Shown here: piece after piece, positions 1-8,620 of the stretch
How the letters are laid out: every line of letters starts with the position of its first letter
Position numbering within the stretch: position 1 is the stretch's first letter
Source of the DNA: Flavobacteriaceae bacterium
Lineage (GTDB): Bacteria; Bacteroidota; Bacteroidia; Flavobacteriales; Flavobacteriaceae
Assembly (NCBI GenBank): GCA_023301205.1
Contig: JALZVC010000145.1
Span: forward strand, 1-22,519
DNA: 22,519 nucleotides
Direction of reading: 5' to 3'
Notes under the pieces: generated by a model
Told to the model about the DNA's origin: nothing
Databases searched by the model: none
Seen by the model: only the letters and a program-made list of their open reading frames with translations
Program-made: the position numbers and the translations under genes

Positions 1-267
1 TTCAATTACAGCCGCCTCTGTAAGTTCTGGCTCTGATAAATCTGTTCTGCCTTGCGCTGCAAAAATAGCAGCACTATCTTTACGTTGCTTCACTAATTTT
101 TGAAGTAACTTCAACTCTGCTTCTTCTGTAAGTTCTTCTTTTGCACCGCTTGCGGTTTGCGCTAATAAAATTTCACTTTTTACAGAACGCAAAGCCTGTA
201 AAGCTTGACTGTCTTTACTTTTCATCGCCGTTTTCATGGCATCCATTATTTGAACAGATAAACTCAT
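1..267 (-). CDS. GatB/YqeY domain-containing protein (partial, C-terminus cut by window edge)
   Basis: The minus-strand frame opens with ATG at 267 and stays open to base 1, giving 89 residues of a protein normally near 150. It begins MSLSVQIMDAMKTAMKSKD and continues with ALRSVKSEILLAQTA and LLQKLVKQRKDSAAIF. This is the helical start of the YqeY family, related to the tail domain of the GatB subunit of tRNA amidotransferase. Its cellular role is not well defined; a link to aminoacyl-tRNA metabolism is only inferred from the GatB similarity. It lies 182 nt downstream of ftsZ on the same strand, after a probable terminator, so it is likely its own transcription unit. I saw no exact TAnnTTTG core in front of it. 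The Flavobacteriia often keep this gene next to ftsZ. Confidence 0.85.
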   Translation of the reverse strand, partial: MSLSVQIMDAMKTAMKSKDSQALQALRSVKSEILLAQTASGAKEELTEEAELKLLQKLVKQRKDSAAIFAAQGRTDLSEPELTEAAVIE

Positions 268-364
268 ATTTTAAAATTTTATTGAACAACGAAGATACCT
301 AAAATAGAAATTAGAAAAAACAATTTGCAAATCACAATGTATCAAGAAATAACATTTCGGCAAT

Positions 365-396
365 AAAAAAGATCCTTCTCTCGAAAAATCTTTTTA
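365..396 (-). terminator. Probable rho-independent terminator after ftsZ
   Basis: Read on the minus strand, AAAAAGAT (395-388) pairs with ATCTTTTT (373-366), with a 14-nt loop, and the right arm runs into six T residues. It lies about 54 nt past the ftsZ stop and about 100 nt before the yqeY start. The stem is AT-rich and therefore weak. The near-symmetry means it could also act on the plus strand. It marks the likely end of the dcw transcript. Confidence 0.55.
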
Positions 397-449
397 GTAC
401 CATATAAATCAAATCATTGGCTTTGCTTTACAGACTAATTATGAGCGTG

Positions 450-2594
450 TTAATCTACATTATCGTGTAAAAAAGAATTATTAGAACGAAGGTCAACGTC
501 ATCGTCTTCTGTATTTACAGATGTTCTAGATAACAAAGTGTCATCTTTTACATCTTCTAGTTCAATACCCATACGCTTATAAGCAGGTTGTTTTTCTCTT
601 TCATCAAGTTTAGAGGCACTGTTTCTAAACTTATAATTAAAGTCTTTCATTTTACGCTTACGCTCTTCTGTTCTTTCCTTTAATAATTTTGAAATAGGCA
701 TATTCATAGGATCTATCTCTGCCATCTCTTCTGGCGCTTCTTTTTCTTCAATCGTCCGCGTTTCAAAAACAACTTCCTCTTCTTCGACTACTTCTTTTAA
801 GGTAGGTTTTGCATTAAGCAACTCTTCTTCCTTCTCTTCATAATCATCAAGACTATACATTTTTACTCCTCCTTTAGTCACTTCACTCACAGGAATAATC
901 TCCACGGGATTATGTACTTCTATATTCTCAATAGCTTTTGTAAGCACTTCTTCTTCCTCTAATTGTAATTCGTGGCGCTTTACCTCAATAACCTCCTCGG
1001 TGTTGTTTATAGGCATATCAAACATTAACATCTGATCTTCCTTTTCACCTAACGTTTCTTCATCTTCACTTGTCTCAAAGACAATCTCTTCTTCAGTCTT
1101 GTCGCTTTCTATTTCTTGTAACTTTTCATTGATTGTAAACTCAACGTCCTCAGAAATAGGGTGTAATTCTGCTTCTTTATTTATTGAGATCTCTTCACTC
1201 AATGGTGTAGTCGTGTAGGTAGTTGGCGCTTTAATAACTTCAAAACTATTTACATCAATCTCATTAATCACTAACTGCTCAAACTCTGCTAAATGATGTA
1301 TATTAATTTCTTCTGAAACCACATTGATATTCTTAATCAATTCTGTGGTGTCTATATATTCTTCAAAAGGTTGTGGGGCAGCAGGTGCAATCACATTTAA
1401 TTCTGGCGCTTTATCCTCTTCTACTTCAAATAAGGTATGCCTAATAATAGGCGGCGCTGCCTCTACCACATCCTCGACTTGTGCTTCGGGAGCTTCTGGC
1501 AACACTTCTGGAATAGCAGTTAGATTTGTAGTTAAATCCTGTTCTACCTTTTGCTCTGCCTCAAGTGTATGTATAATTTTCTTACTTTCTGTATTTGTAA
1601 TATCGTGCTGCTGGTCTGCATCAAAACCTGTAGCAATCACTGTGATCGAAATAGACCCATCAAGACTCTCATCATCACCTACACCCATAATAATATTGGC
1701 TCCGTGACCTGCTTCTACTTGTATATGATCACTGATCTCACCTATTTCATCAATTGTAATTTCTTCTTGACCAGAAACAATCAACAATAATACATTCTTT
1801 GCTCCAGTAATCTTATTGTCATTTAATAATGGAGAATCTAATGCTTTGCTAATCGCTTCGTGCGCCCTATTTGCACCCGTAGCAGTTGCACTACCCATAA
1901 TGGCAGTACCAGAATTAGATAGTACTGTTTTTGCATCTCTAAGGTCAATATTTTGTGTGTAGTGATGTGTAATAACCTCTGCTATACCTCGCGCAGCAGT
2001 AGCTAATACTTCGTCAGCTTTAGAGAATCCTGCTTTAAAACCAAGATTGCCGTATACTTCACGTAACTTATTGTTATTAATAACAACAAGACTATCTACG
2101 TTGTTTCTTAATTTTTCTACGCCTAGTAGCGCTTGTTCATTTCTTATTTTACCTTCAAACTGGAAGGGTATTGTGACAATCCCTACGGTAAGAATATCAA
2201 GATCACGCGCCATCTTCGCAATAATTGGCGCTGCTCCTGTACCCGTACCACCACCCATACCAGCTGTGATAAAAATCATCTTGGTATTTGTAGTTAACAT
2301 GTTCTTAATATCTACCATGCTCTCCACGGCAGATTGTTCACCAATTTCAGGATTAGCACCAGCGCCCATCCCTTCAGTAAGATCCATTCCTAACTGAATT
2401 TTATTAGGTACAGCACTATTCTCAAGTGCCTGAGCATCTGTGTTGCAGATTACAAAATCTACTCCTTTGATGCCTTGGTTAAACATATGGTTTATGGCAT
2501 TGCTACCACCACCACCAACACCTACCACCTTAATGACATTCGATTGATTTTTAGGGAGGTCAAAAGCTATGTTTTCAAAAGCTGTATTGCTCAT
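450..2594 (-). CDS. ftsZ: Cell division protein FtsZ, long-linker Bacteroidota type
   Basis: Tubulin-like GTPase that polymerises into the cytoplasmic Z ring. The 714-aa protein starts at ATG 2594 (MSNTAFENIAF). A TTG further upstream at 2642 lies inside a hairpin and adds no conserved sequence, so it was not used. Visible motifs are GVGGGGSNA at residues 25-33, the tubulin signature GGGTGTGA at 114-121, and the T7 synergy loop NIDLRDAK at 215-222. The GTPase core ends near residue 325. About 310 Glu-rich residues follow, then a basic stretch (SKLLKERTEERKRKMKDF) and a conserved-looking tail, LRSNNSFLHDNVD, likely the peptide that binds FtsA or other partners. Most bacterial FtsZ proteins are 350-400 aa, so nearly half of this one is linker. 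It is the last gene of the dcw cluster, 68 nt after ftsA, and a hairpin occupies that gap. Confidence 0.97.
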   Translation of the reverse strand: MSNTAFENIAFDLPKNQSNVIKVVGVGGGGSNAINHMFNQGIKGVDFVICNTDAQALENSAVPNKIQLGMDLTEGMGAGANPEIGEQSAVESMVDIKNMLTTNTKMIFITAGMGGGTGTGAAPIIAKMARDLDILTVGIVTIPFQFEGKIRNEQALLGVEKLRNNVDSLVVINNNKLREVYGNLGFKAGFSKADEVLATAARGIAEVITHHYTQNIDLRDAKTVLSNSGTAIMGSATATGANRAHEAISKALDSPLLNDNKITGAKNVLLLIVSGQEEITIDEIGEISDHIQVEAGHGANIIMGVGDDESLDGSISITVIATGFDADQQHDITNTESKKIIHTLEAEQKVEQDLTTNLTAIPEVLPEAPEAQVEDVVEAAPPIIRHTLFEVEEDKAPELNVIAPAAPQPFEEYIDTTELIKNINVVSEEINIHHLAEFEQLVINEIDVNSFEVIKAPTTYTTTPLSEEISINKEAELHPISEDVEFTINEKLQEIESDKTEEEIVFETSEDEETLGEKEDQMLMFDMPINNTEEVIEVKRHELQLEEEEVLTKAIENIEVHNPVEIIPVSEVTKGGVKMYSLDDYEEKEEELLNAKPTLKEVVEEEEVVFETRTIEEKEAPEEMAEIDPMNMPISKLLKERTEERKRKMKDFNYKFRNSASKLDEREKQPAYKRMGIELEDVKDDTLLSRTSVNTEDDDVDLRSNNSFLHDNVD

Positions 2595-2621
2595 ATAATT
2601 TATTTTTGCAAGGTTGTTTTT

Positions 2622-2643
2622 GTTGATTGCAAAGGCAATCAAC
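2622..2643. other. Perfect hairpin between ftsA and ftsZ
   Basis: GTTGATTGC (2622-2630) and GCAATCAAC (2635-2643) form a perfect 9-bp inverted repeat with a 4-nt loop. It sits 19 nt after the ftsA stop and 27 nt before the ftsZ ATG. On the minus strand, the direction of transcription, an A-rich rather than a T-rich stretch follows. It therefore does not look like a normal terminator and is better explained as an mRNA processing or stabilising structure, or as a protein-binding palindrome. Confidence 0.7.
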
Positions 2644-2662
2644 GTTTATTTGGTTTTTACTT

Positions 2663-4000
2663 TTATTCTGCGTTGTCTAGAAACTCTTTAAATTTCTCAG
2701 CCCATTTATCAAAAAATTTCACTTTTTCTTTCGGTTTCTCTTGTATTTGTGTCTGGATTTCTCCAGATTCCTGTAGCGTAGATGTTTCTTCTAATACTTC
2801 TTCATCTGTAACTACGAAATCGTTATTTTGTAATTTTTCTTTGCTTTCTATACTGTTCATAACCAGTCCTACTGCTGTAGCATATAACGGACTTGTTGTT
2901 TCTGCATCACTATCTCCTGCTAAATGCTCATTAGGATAACCAATGCGGGTATCCATGCCGGTAATGTATTCTACTAACTGTTTTAAATGATTTAGTTGTG
3001 CACCACCCCCGGTTAAAACAATACCCGCAATTAATTTTTTCTTGGGATCTTCGTGACCATAATTTTTAATCTCTAAATACACCTGTTCTACAATCTCAAT
3101 TACTCGTGCGTGAATAATTTTTGAAAGATTTTTAAGTGTGATTTCTTTAGGCTCTCTTCCGCGCAATCCTGGAATAGATACAATCTCATTATCACGATTT
3201 TCTCCTGGCCAAGCAGAGCCAAATTTCACTTTAAGTAATTCTGCTTGTTTCTCGATGATACTACACCCTTCCTTGATATCTTCGGTGATGATATTTCCGC
3301 CAAAAGGTATTACAGCGGTATGCCTTATAATCCCATCTTTAAAAATGGCAAGATCTGTCGTACCACCTCCTATATCTATCAATGCGACACCTGCCTCTTT
3401 TTCTTCTTGACTTAGCACTGCATTTGCAGAAGCTAATGGTTCTAAAGTAATACCGCTGAGTTCTAAACCTGAGCTTTTAACACATCGCCCAATGTTTTTA
3501 ATAGAAGCTACTTGCCCCACAACTACATGAAAATTTGCTTCAAGCCTACCACCATACATCCCGATAGGTTCTTTTATTTCTCCTTGCCCGTCTACTTTAA
3601 AATCTTGCGGTAAAACGTGTATAATCTCTTCACCTGGCAGCATCACTAGCTTATGTACTTGATTACATAATCGATCAATATCTGCCTCATCAATTACTTC
3701 GTCACTATCTGCACGTGTTATATAATCACTGTGCTGTAAACTACGTATGTGTTGACCTGCAATACCAACAACCACATCAGCTATTTTTAAGCCTGAAGAT
3801 GTTTCTGCATCTGTCACGGCTTGTTGTATTGATTGAATGGTTTGGGTGATATTATTAACTACACCACGGTGTACTCCAAGGCTCTTAGATTTTCCAATTC
3901 CTAGAATCTCCACCTTACCATACTCGTTCTTCTTCCCTATCATAGCAACGATTTTTGTCGTCCCTATGTCTAGTCCTACTGCGATGTTTTCGTGTTCCAT
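2663..4000 (-). CDS. ftsA: Cell division protein FtsA
   Basis: Actin-like ATPase that tethers FtsZ filaments to the membrane and recruits later division proteins. The 445-aa protein has the phosphate-1 loop GLDIGTTK at residues 9-16, the phosphate-2 loop DIGGGTTDLA at 209-218 and a later LTGGGAQLNHL adenosine motif. The SHS2/1C region lies between the first two. The last about 20 residues (KVKFFDKWAEKFKEFL) are amphipathic, with alternating aromatic and lysine residues, as expected for the membrane-targeting helix. ATG at 4000 lies four bases after the ftsQ stop, so the two genes are probably translationally coupled. Length and motif order are normal for the family, and no defect is visible. 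Confidence 0.97.
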   Translation of the reverse strand: MEHENIAVGLDIGTTKIVAMIGKKNEYGKVEILGIGKSKSLGVHRGVVNNITQTIQSIQQAVTDAETSSGLKIADVVVGIAGQHIRSLQHSDYITRADSDEVIDEADIDRLCNQVHKLVMLPGEEIIHVLPQDFKVDGQGEIKEPIGMYGGRLEANFHVVVGQVASIKNIGRCVKSSGLELSGITLEPLASANAVLSQEEKEAGVALIDIGGGTTDLAIFKDGIIRHTAVIPFGGNIITEDIKEGCSIIEKQAELLKVKFGSAWPGENRDNEIVSIPGLRGREPKEITLKNLSKIIHARVIEIVEQVYLEIKNYGHEDPKKKLIAGIVLTGGGAQLNHLKQLVEYITGMDTRIGYPNEHLAGDSDAETTSPLYATAVGLVMNSIESKEKLQNNDFVVTDEEVLEETSTLQESGEIQTQIQEKPKEKVKFFDKWAEKFKEFLDNAE

Positions 4001-4004
4001 ACTA

Positions 4005-4721
4005 CTACTTTTTTGTTGCTACTACCTGACTTCCGTATCTAAGATCTATTGCGAAATAGGTATTAAGCAATGTGTCTCGTTTGGCTTTTTGATAAAATGC
4101 TTTTAGATTCATAAATTTTCTTTCAGCATCATTTTTCGACCCCAACAGCACTTTAAAATCATTATTTCGCAACCGTAATTCTATATTCTTTTTGTCTTCA
4201 ACGTGAATACCTATGACACTGTTTTTAATAAATTCATCCTTGTTTATTTTCTCTACTAACGCAGCCAAATCTTCTAACATCGACGATACATTTCCAGTAA
4301 CCAATGGCACCCTTGCTGCATACACATTAGACAATGGCATTTTTTCACCATCTGTATCAATGTAATAATTAGTTTGATCAGCCACTCTTGCCAGCGGTTT
4401 ACGCTGTTCTATTCTCGCTCCCAAAACCCCGTCAACCGTTATAAAAACTTGCGCATCACGTATCATATCATTTGCCAATAAACGCGACTCCATCTCTTTC
4501 AAAGCTACTTGTTCTTTGGCAATATTCTGAACACTGTCGTGACTTAGTATTAACATCTTATCAACTGTTTCAAGCGTAATAAAAGGTGGCGTTTCGCCTA
4601 AAAATTCGATCTTCATAGCTTCTAGATTTCGTTCCTTATTCCGGCTTCCAGAAAAACTGAATAAACCAATAACGAGCCCTAGAACGACTATAAACTTTAT
4701 GATACCCCAATTAACTTTCAT
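4005..4721 (-). CDS. ftsQ: Cell division protein FtsQ
   Basis: Bitopic membrane protein of the FtsQ/DivIB family that links the Z ring to the septal synthase. It has 238 aa: a short cytoplasmic start, one membrane segment at about residues 7-24 (IIKFIVVLGLVIGLFSF), then a periplasmic POTRA-like and beta region. Similarity between FtsQ proteins is low. The call rests on topology, length, the fragment VDGVLGARIEQRKPLARV typical of the FtsQ beta domain, and position between murC and ftsA. The ATG at 4721 overlaps the end of murC by 11 nt, which favours coupled translation. Confidence 0.9.
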   Translation of the reverse strand: MKVNWGIIKFIVVLGLVIGLFSFSGSRNKERNLEAMKIEFLGETPPFITLETVDKMLILSHDSVQNIAKEQVALKEMESRLLANDMIRDAQVFITVDGVLGARIEQRKPLARVADQTNYYIDTDGEKMPLSNVYAARVPLVTGNVSSMLEDLAALVEKINKDEFIKNSVIGIHVEDKKNIELRLRNNDFKVLLGSKNDAERKFMNLKAFYQKAKRDTLLNTYFAIDLRYGSQVVATKK

Positions 4722-6084
4722 TACTTAGGGTTTTAGTTACTAGCTCCACCTCTGCGCCTATATCACCAGCACCAACGATTAATTTAATGCGGCAAGTGCT
4801 ATTTTTTAGTCCTTCGGAAATATGCTGTTTTGACACTTTTGCCGAAGGGTACAAATCCTTATTTCGAATTTTATTTATCAAGCCCACAAGCCAATCTGAG
4901 TTTACTCCCGCTATAGGTTGTTCTCGTGCAGGGTAAATATCTAAAATCATCACCTCGTCAAACTGGGCTAAACTTTTCGCAAAACCGTCACTAAAATCTT
5001 TTGTTCTACTGAACAGATGTGGCTGAAACACAATTACTTTTTGATCTTCGGGATACATCTCTGTCACTGCCTGAAATAAAGCATTTAACTCTGTAGGGTG
5101 ATGTGCATAATCATCAATAAGCACCAATTTTTCTGTTCTTATCTTATAGGAGAATCGGCGTTCTACTCCTTTAAAAGATGCCAAAGCATTGGGTAAGCAA
5201 TCGGTTGGGGAACCTGCTAAAATTGCCATACCCAAAGCTGTGACAGCATTATGGAGATTATGATGTCCTGGTGTGTAGAACTCAAGATTCTCTAACGTAA
5301 TTGTAGGTGTTATTAAATCGAATTTATACCCTCCATTTTCTATGCGAACATTGCGTGCTTGAAAAGCGGCTTCTTCTTCTATTGCGACAGACTGACCATC
5401 TAATGGCAATCTGCTTTCATATAGTAATTTGTTTTTGTCGACTACCAGATTTGCAAAATCTTTAAAACTATTTTCAATGGCTTCGGCATTTCCGTAGATA
5501 TCCAGGTGATCTGCATCCATAGAGGTAATGCAAGCAATATCTGGAGACAATGTCAAGAAGGACCTGTCAAACTCATCTGCCTCGACAACAGTTATTTCTG
5601 TGCCTTTAGAGAAGAAATTAGAATTATAATTCTCTGCGATACCGCCCAAAAATACTGTAACTCGCATATTACAGGCCATCATCAAATGCCCTAATATTGC
5701 TGAAGTCGTAGTCTTCCCGTGTGTACCTGCTACCGCAAGACACGTGGTTTCTTTTGTGATTTCGCCTAGCAATTGAGAACGCTTTAAGAGTGTGAAATTG
5801 TTAGCGCTAAACCAATTTAAAATCGCGTTGGTTTTTGGAATAGCAGGGGTGTAAACCACTACTGTTTCCGAAGAAACAAAATCAAGCTTTTCTATTTCTG
5901 ATGGGGCATCAGTAAAGGTGATTTGCATTCCTTCTTCCACCAACGCATCGGTAAGTTTTGTTTGCGTTTTATCATAGCCATAGACATTGAGACCTTTTAG
6001 CGTGGCAAATCGTGCCAGCGAACTCATCCCTATACCGCCAATGCCGATGAAGTAAATTTGCTTTATGTTATGTAATGTGTTCAC
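4711..6084 (-). CDS. murC: UDP-N-acetylmuramate--L-alanine ligase MurC
   Basis: Cytoplasmic ATP-dependent ligase adding L-Ala to UDP-MurNAc, the first step of stem-peptide synthesis. The 457-aa protein starts with the nucleotide-fold fingerprint FIGIGGIGMSSLA (residues 12-24). The Mur ligase ATP loop GTHGKTTT is at 120-127, and the central domain carries EADEFDRSFL and DADHLD. DDYAHHPTE, characteristic of MurC, lies at the start of the C-terminal domain. The start is GTG at 6084, five bases after the murG stop; no ATG occurs before the dinucleotide-binding motif, so GTG is forced. The gene overlaps ftsQ by 11 nt. Confidence 0.97.
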   Translation of the reverse strand: MNTLHNIKQIYFIGIGGIGMSSLARFATLKGLNVYGYDKTQTKLTDALVEEGMQITFTDAPSEIEKLDFVSSETVVVYTPAIPKTNAILNWFSANNFTLLKRSQLLGEITKETTCLAVAGTHGKTTTSAILGHLMMACNMRVTVFLGGIAENYNSNFFSKGTEITVVEADEFDRSFLTLSPDIACITSMDADHLDIYGNAEAIENSFKDFANLVVDKNKLLYESRLPLDGQSVAIEEEAAFQARNVRIENGGYKFDLITPTITLENLEFYTPGHHNLHNAVTALGMAILAGSPTDCLPNALASFKGVERRFSYKIRTEKLVLIDDYAHHPTELNALFQAVTEMYPEDQKVIVFQPHLFSRTKDFSDGFAKSLAQFDEVMILDIYPAREQPIAGVNSDWLVGLINKIRNKDLYPSAKVSKQHISEGLKNSTCRIKLIVGAGDIGAEVELVTKTLSNES

Positions 6085-6089
6085 TAATT

Positions 6090-7196
6090 TTATTGTAATA
6101 ATTTAATAACCTCTTCTACTATTTCGTTGGTTGCATTTGGTTTTGCAAGCTTCTTTATGTTTACCGAAAGCTGCTGTTGTTTTTGCTCATCGTTTAGCAA
6201 CAATGTGAGTTCTGACTCAAAATTATTGCTTGCACCTACTTCGTTTAAAACAATAGCAGCACCTTTACTAGAAAGAGACAAGGCATTTTTGGTTTGATGA
6301 TCTTCAGCAACATTAGGCGACGGGATAAAGATCACAGGTTTCCCCACAAGACACAGCTCTGACACTGAAATTGCACCCGATCTGGAGATAATTATATCTG
6401 CCACGGCATAGGCCAAGTCCATTCTATTGATAAATGCAGAAACCTGCACTTGATCTTGCGAGTGTTGTTTGTATTGTTCTTCATAAAGCTTTCCACACTG
6501 CCAGATTAATTGCACATTTTGTTTCTTGAAAAATGGCAATGCAGCAGCAACGAGTTCATTAATTTTTCTAGCACCAAGACTACCTCCCAAAATGAGGATG
6601 GTCTTTTTAGTAGCGTCCAATTTAAAGTGCTGTTGCCCTTCATTTCTATTTGCCGAAATATCTAACAAATCTTGCCGTACTGGATTTCCTGTAAGCACTA
6701 GTTTAGACTCAGGAAAGAACTTACCCATACCATCATAGGCCACACAAATAGTATTTACCGTTTTACTTAACCACTTGTTTGTAACACCCGCATGACCATT
6801 TTGCTCTTGTATTAAACAGGGAATGTTTTTTCCAGAAGCTACTTTTAGCAACGGAGCACTTGCATAGCCTCCTGTTCCTATAGCCACATCTGGCTTAAAC
6901 TTTTTAATAATGCTACGTGACTTTAACAAACTAGACACCAACTTTAAAGGGAACATCAAGTTTTTGAATGATAACGAACGCTGCAATCCGGAAATCCATA
7001 AGCCTTCAATTTTATATCCTGCTTGTGGCACTTTTTCCATTTCCATACGATCGCTGGCACCAACAAATAAAAACTCGGCATTTGGATACCGCTGCTTTAA
7101 TCCATTTGCAATAGCAATTGCAGGGTAGATATGACCTCCTGTCCCTCCACCACTTATGATAAACTTGTATGTTTCTTTATTCTTGATACGCTCAAT
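6090..7196 (-). CDS. murG: UDP-GlcNAc:lipid I GlcNAc-transferase MurG, start codon non-canonical
   Basis: Peripheral membrane GT28-type glycosyltransferase converting lipid I to lipid II on the inner face of the membrane. The open frame runs from just after a TAA at 7199-7197. It includes the essential glycine-rich motif [12 protein letters not shown] (about residues 15-26) and later [34 protein letters not shown] and a C-terminal donor-site region with [11 protein letters not shown]. The first ATG in frame, at 7046, would delete about 50 residues including GGGTGGH. No ATG, GTG or TTG precedes it in frame, so initiation must use ATT (7196, placed here; 368 aa), ATC (7187; 365 aa), or a frameshift or sequence error. 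ATT 7196 lies five bases after the ftsW stop, so reinitiation is possible. The product call is firm; the 5' end is not. Confidence 0.9.
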   Translation of the reverse strand: MERIKNKETYKFIISGGGTGGHIYPAIAIANGLKQRYPNAEFLFVGASDRMEMEKVPQAGYKIEGLWISGLQRSLSFKNLMFPLKLVSSLLKSRSIIKKFKPDVAIGTGGYASAPLLKVASGKNIPCLIQEQNGHAGVTNKWLSKTVNTICVAYDGMGKFFPESKLVLTGNPVRQDLLDISANRNEGQQHFKLDATKKTILILGGSLGARKINELVAAALPFFKKQNVQLIWQCGKLYEEQYKQHSQDQVQVSAFINRMDLAYAVADIIISRSGAISVSELCLVGKPVIFIPSPNVAEDHQTKNALSLSSKGAAIVLNEVGASNNFESELTLLLNDEQKQQQLSVNIKKLAKPNATNEIVEEVIKLLQ

Positions 7197-7201
7197 TTAT
7201 T

Positions 7202-8398
7202 TTATATCGTTTCGCTTAAAATATCTAATGGATTTTCTATGTTTTCCATATCATTTTTTTGCACTTCTCTTTTTGCGCTTACGCTTAGCACCATACCCAA
7301 AGCCAAACAGGTCATCCATATACTTGTCCCACCACTACTAATTAGCGGCAGTGTTTGTCCCGTAACCGGAAACAACTCTACAGCCACAGCCATATTAATC
7401 ATAGCCTGAAACACAATAGGCACTCCTACGCCTATCACCAATAGTTTACCAAACAAGGACGAAGCTTTATGCGCAACAATTACTAGTCTGAATAATAGAA
7501 GCATGTATAGAAACATTAAAAACAAACCACCTACTATCCCAAATTCTTCAACAATAATCGCGTAAATAAAATCTGAAGATGATTGAGGCAAAAAGTTTTT
7601 CTGCACACTTTTACCTGGACCAAGACCTAAAACACCACCTGTAGCTATTGCTATTTTTGCTTTTTCTATTTGATAATTTGCATCGGTATCTTCACTATCT
7701 GAAAAATTCTTAATTCTATTTTCCCAAGTATTAACTTTAACGGTAAGAGAGTCGATGTTTACAATCTTAGCAAAACCCACAAAAAGGACTAAACTAAATA
7801 CACCTGCTAAAAATATGGCTCCTAAATATTTTAGCGGAAAACCACCAATAAACAATAGCGCATATATCATAGAAAAAATTATCGCTGTTGTTGAAAAATT
7901 GGAAGGCAATATCAAAGCTAGCACAACAAACACAGGCATCCATAGAGGCAGCAACGTCTCTTTAAAAGAGATTTTTTTATCTTTAATTCTAGATAAATAA
8001 CGCGCTACATAGGTCATTAAGACCACCGCAGCAAGTGTAGAAGTCTGGAAACCAACACCCACAATAGGTATTCTTATCCACCTACTTGCACTTGCCCCAT
8101 TAATTGTAGTCCCTTGTGCCATGGTAACTCCAAGCAAGACTATGACAATAGGCAAAGCAATTATAGATAATCCTTTAAAATAATGGAACGGTATTTTGTG
8201 TATCCCATAAAGTATAGAGAATCCTAAAACTAGATGTGCAAAATGTTTAAATAAATATTTTATAGTGTTACCATCACCATATAAATAGGCCAAGTTACTA
8301 CTCGCACTATACACAGGTAAAAACGAAAAAAGCGCAAGCAATCCGGCTACTGCCCAGATTGCTTTATCCCCCTTTATGTTTTTAAAAAATGTTTTCAT
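7202..8398 (-). CDS. ftsW: Septal peptidoglycan polymerase FtsW (SEDS family)
   Basis: Polytopic membrane glycosyltransferase that polymerises lipid II at the septum with its partner PBP. The 398-aa protein has about ten hydrophobic segments. The large extracytoplasmic loop region contains LGLGPGKSVQKNFLPQ followed by SSDFIYAIIVEEFG. Asp276 there corresponds to the conserved catalytic Asp of FtsW and RodA. LISSGGTS near the end is a family hallmark. RodA is an alternative, but the position between murD and murG in a dcw cluster favours FtsW. The ATG at 8398 follows a 222-nt repeat-bearing gap after murD, unusually loose for this cluster. Confidence 0.93.
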   Translation of the reverse strand: MKTFFKNIKGDKAIWAVAGLLALFSFLPVYSASSNLAYLYGDGNTIKYLFKHFAHLVLGFSILYGIHKIPFHYFKGLSIIALPIVIVLLGVTMAQGTTINGASASRWIRIPIVGVGFQTSTLAAVVLMTYVARYLSRIKDKKISFKETLLPLWMPVFVVLALILPSNFSTTAIIFSMIYALLFIGGFPLKYLGAIFLAGVFSLVLFVGFAKIVNIDSLTVKVNTWENRIKNFSDSEDTDANYQIEKAKIAIATGGVLGLGPGKSVQKNFLPQSSSDFIYAIIVEEFGIVGGLFLMFLYMLLLFRLVIVAHKASSLFGKLLVIGVGVPIVFQAMINMAVAVELFPVTGQTLPLISSGGTSIWMTCLALGMVLSVSAKREVQKNDMENIENPLDILSETI

Positions 8399-8463
8399 TT
8401 TAGTTTTATATTCTTTTTATATTAGGGTATGACTAGCTTTACAATTAGTTCTGTCTCATTGTC

Positions 8464-8490
8464 TTGAGCACCCTCGTTGGGCTTCCTCAA
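8464..8490. repeat. Small imperfect stem-loop in the ftsW-murD gap
   Basis: TTGAG (8464-8468) pairs with CTCAA (8486-8490), and ACCC pairs with GGGC or GGGT-like bases inside it, giving an interrupted hairpin. It lies next to the repeat pair at 8519-8596 and may be a further decayed part of the same intergenic element. No T run follows it on either strand, so a terminator role is not supported. Confidence 0.4.
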
Positions 8491-8518
8491 ATTTGCTTGT
8501 AAAAAGTTTTCAAATAAT

Positions 8519-8596
8519 GCTCAGAATGACAATTGCAAAATATTGATAATTGATCATGTCAGATTGAGCGCAGTCGAAATCCTTATACTATTCGAC
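8519..8596. repeat. Dispersed flavobacterial intergenic repeat, two inverted half-copies
   Basis: GCTCAGAATGACA (8519-8531) and TGTCAGATTGAGC (8557-8569) face each other as an imperfect inverted pair (GCTCAnnnTGACA against TGTCAnnnTGAGC), 25 nt apart. The right copy continues as GCAGTCGAAAT to 8580. A second small inverted repeat, GTCGAA (8573-8578) with TTCGAC (8591-8596), completes the block. This resembles the REP-like repeat with core TTCGACTGCGCTCA found many times between genes in flavobacterial genomes. That recognition comes from memory and was not searched. It lies between murD and ftsW, on the transcript of the dcw operon. Confidence 0.6.
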
Positions 8597-8620
8597 ACTT
8601 CAAGCTTTCACTAACCAAGC

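Noticed and set aside
1324..2397. Plus-strand open frames opposite ftsZ (for example 1324-1707, 1551-1790, 2047-2397)
   Set aside because: They are antisense shadows of a gene with clear FtsZ motifs; their translations are low-complexity Ser/Ala/Ile-rich and match no family.
2595..2642. N-terminal extension of ftsZ from a TTG at 2642
   Set aside because: It starts inside the perfect hairpin and adds 16 residues not typical of FtsZ; ATG 2594 gives a normal N-terminus.
6090..7046. murG starting at ATG 7046
   Set aside because: This would remove the GGGTGGH motif, which is intact and in frame upstream; a functional MurG needs it.
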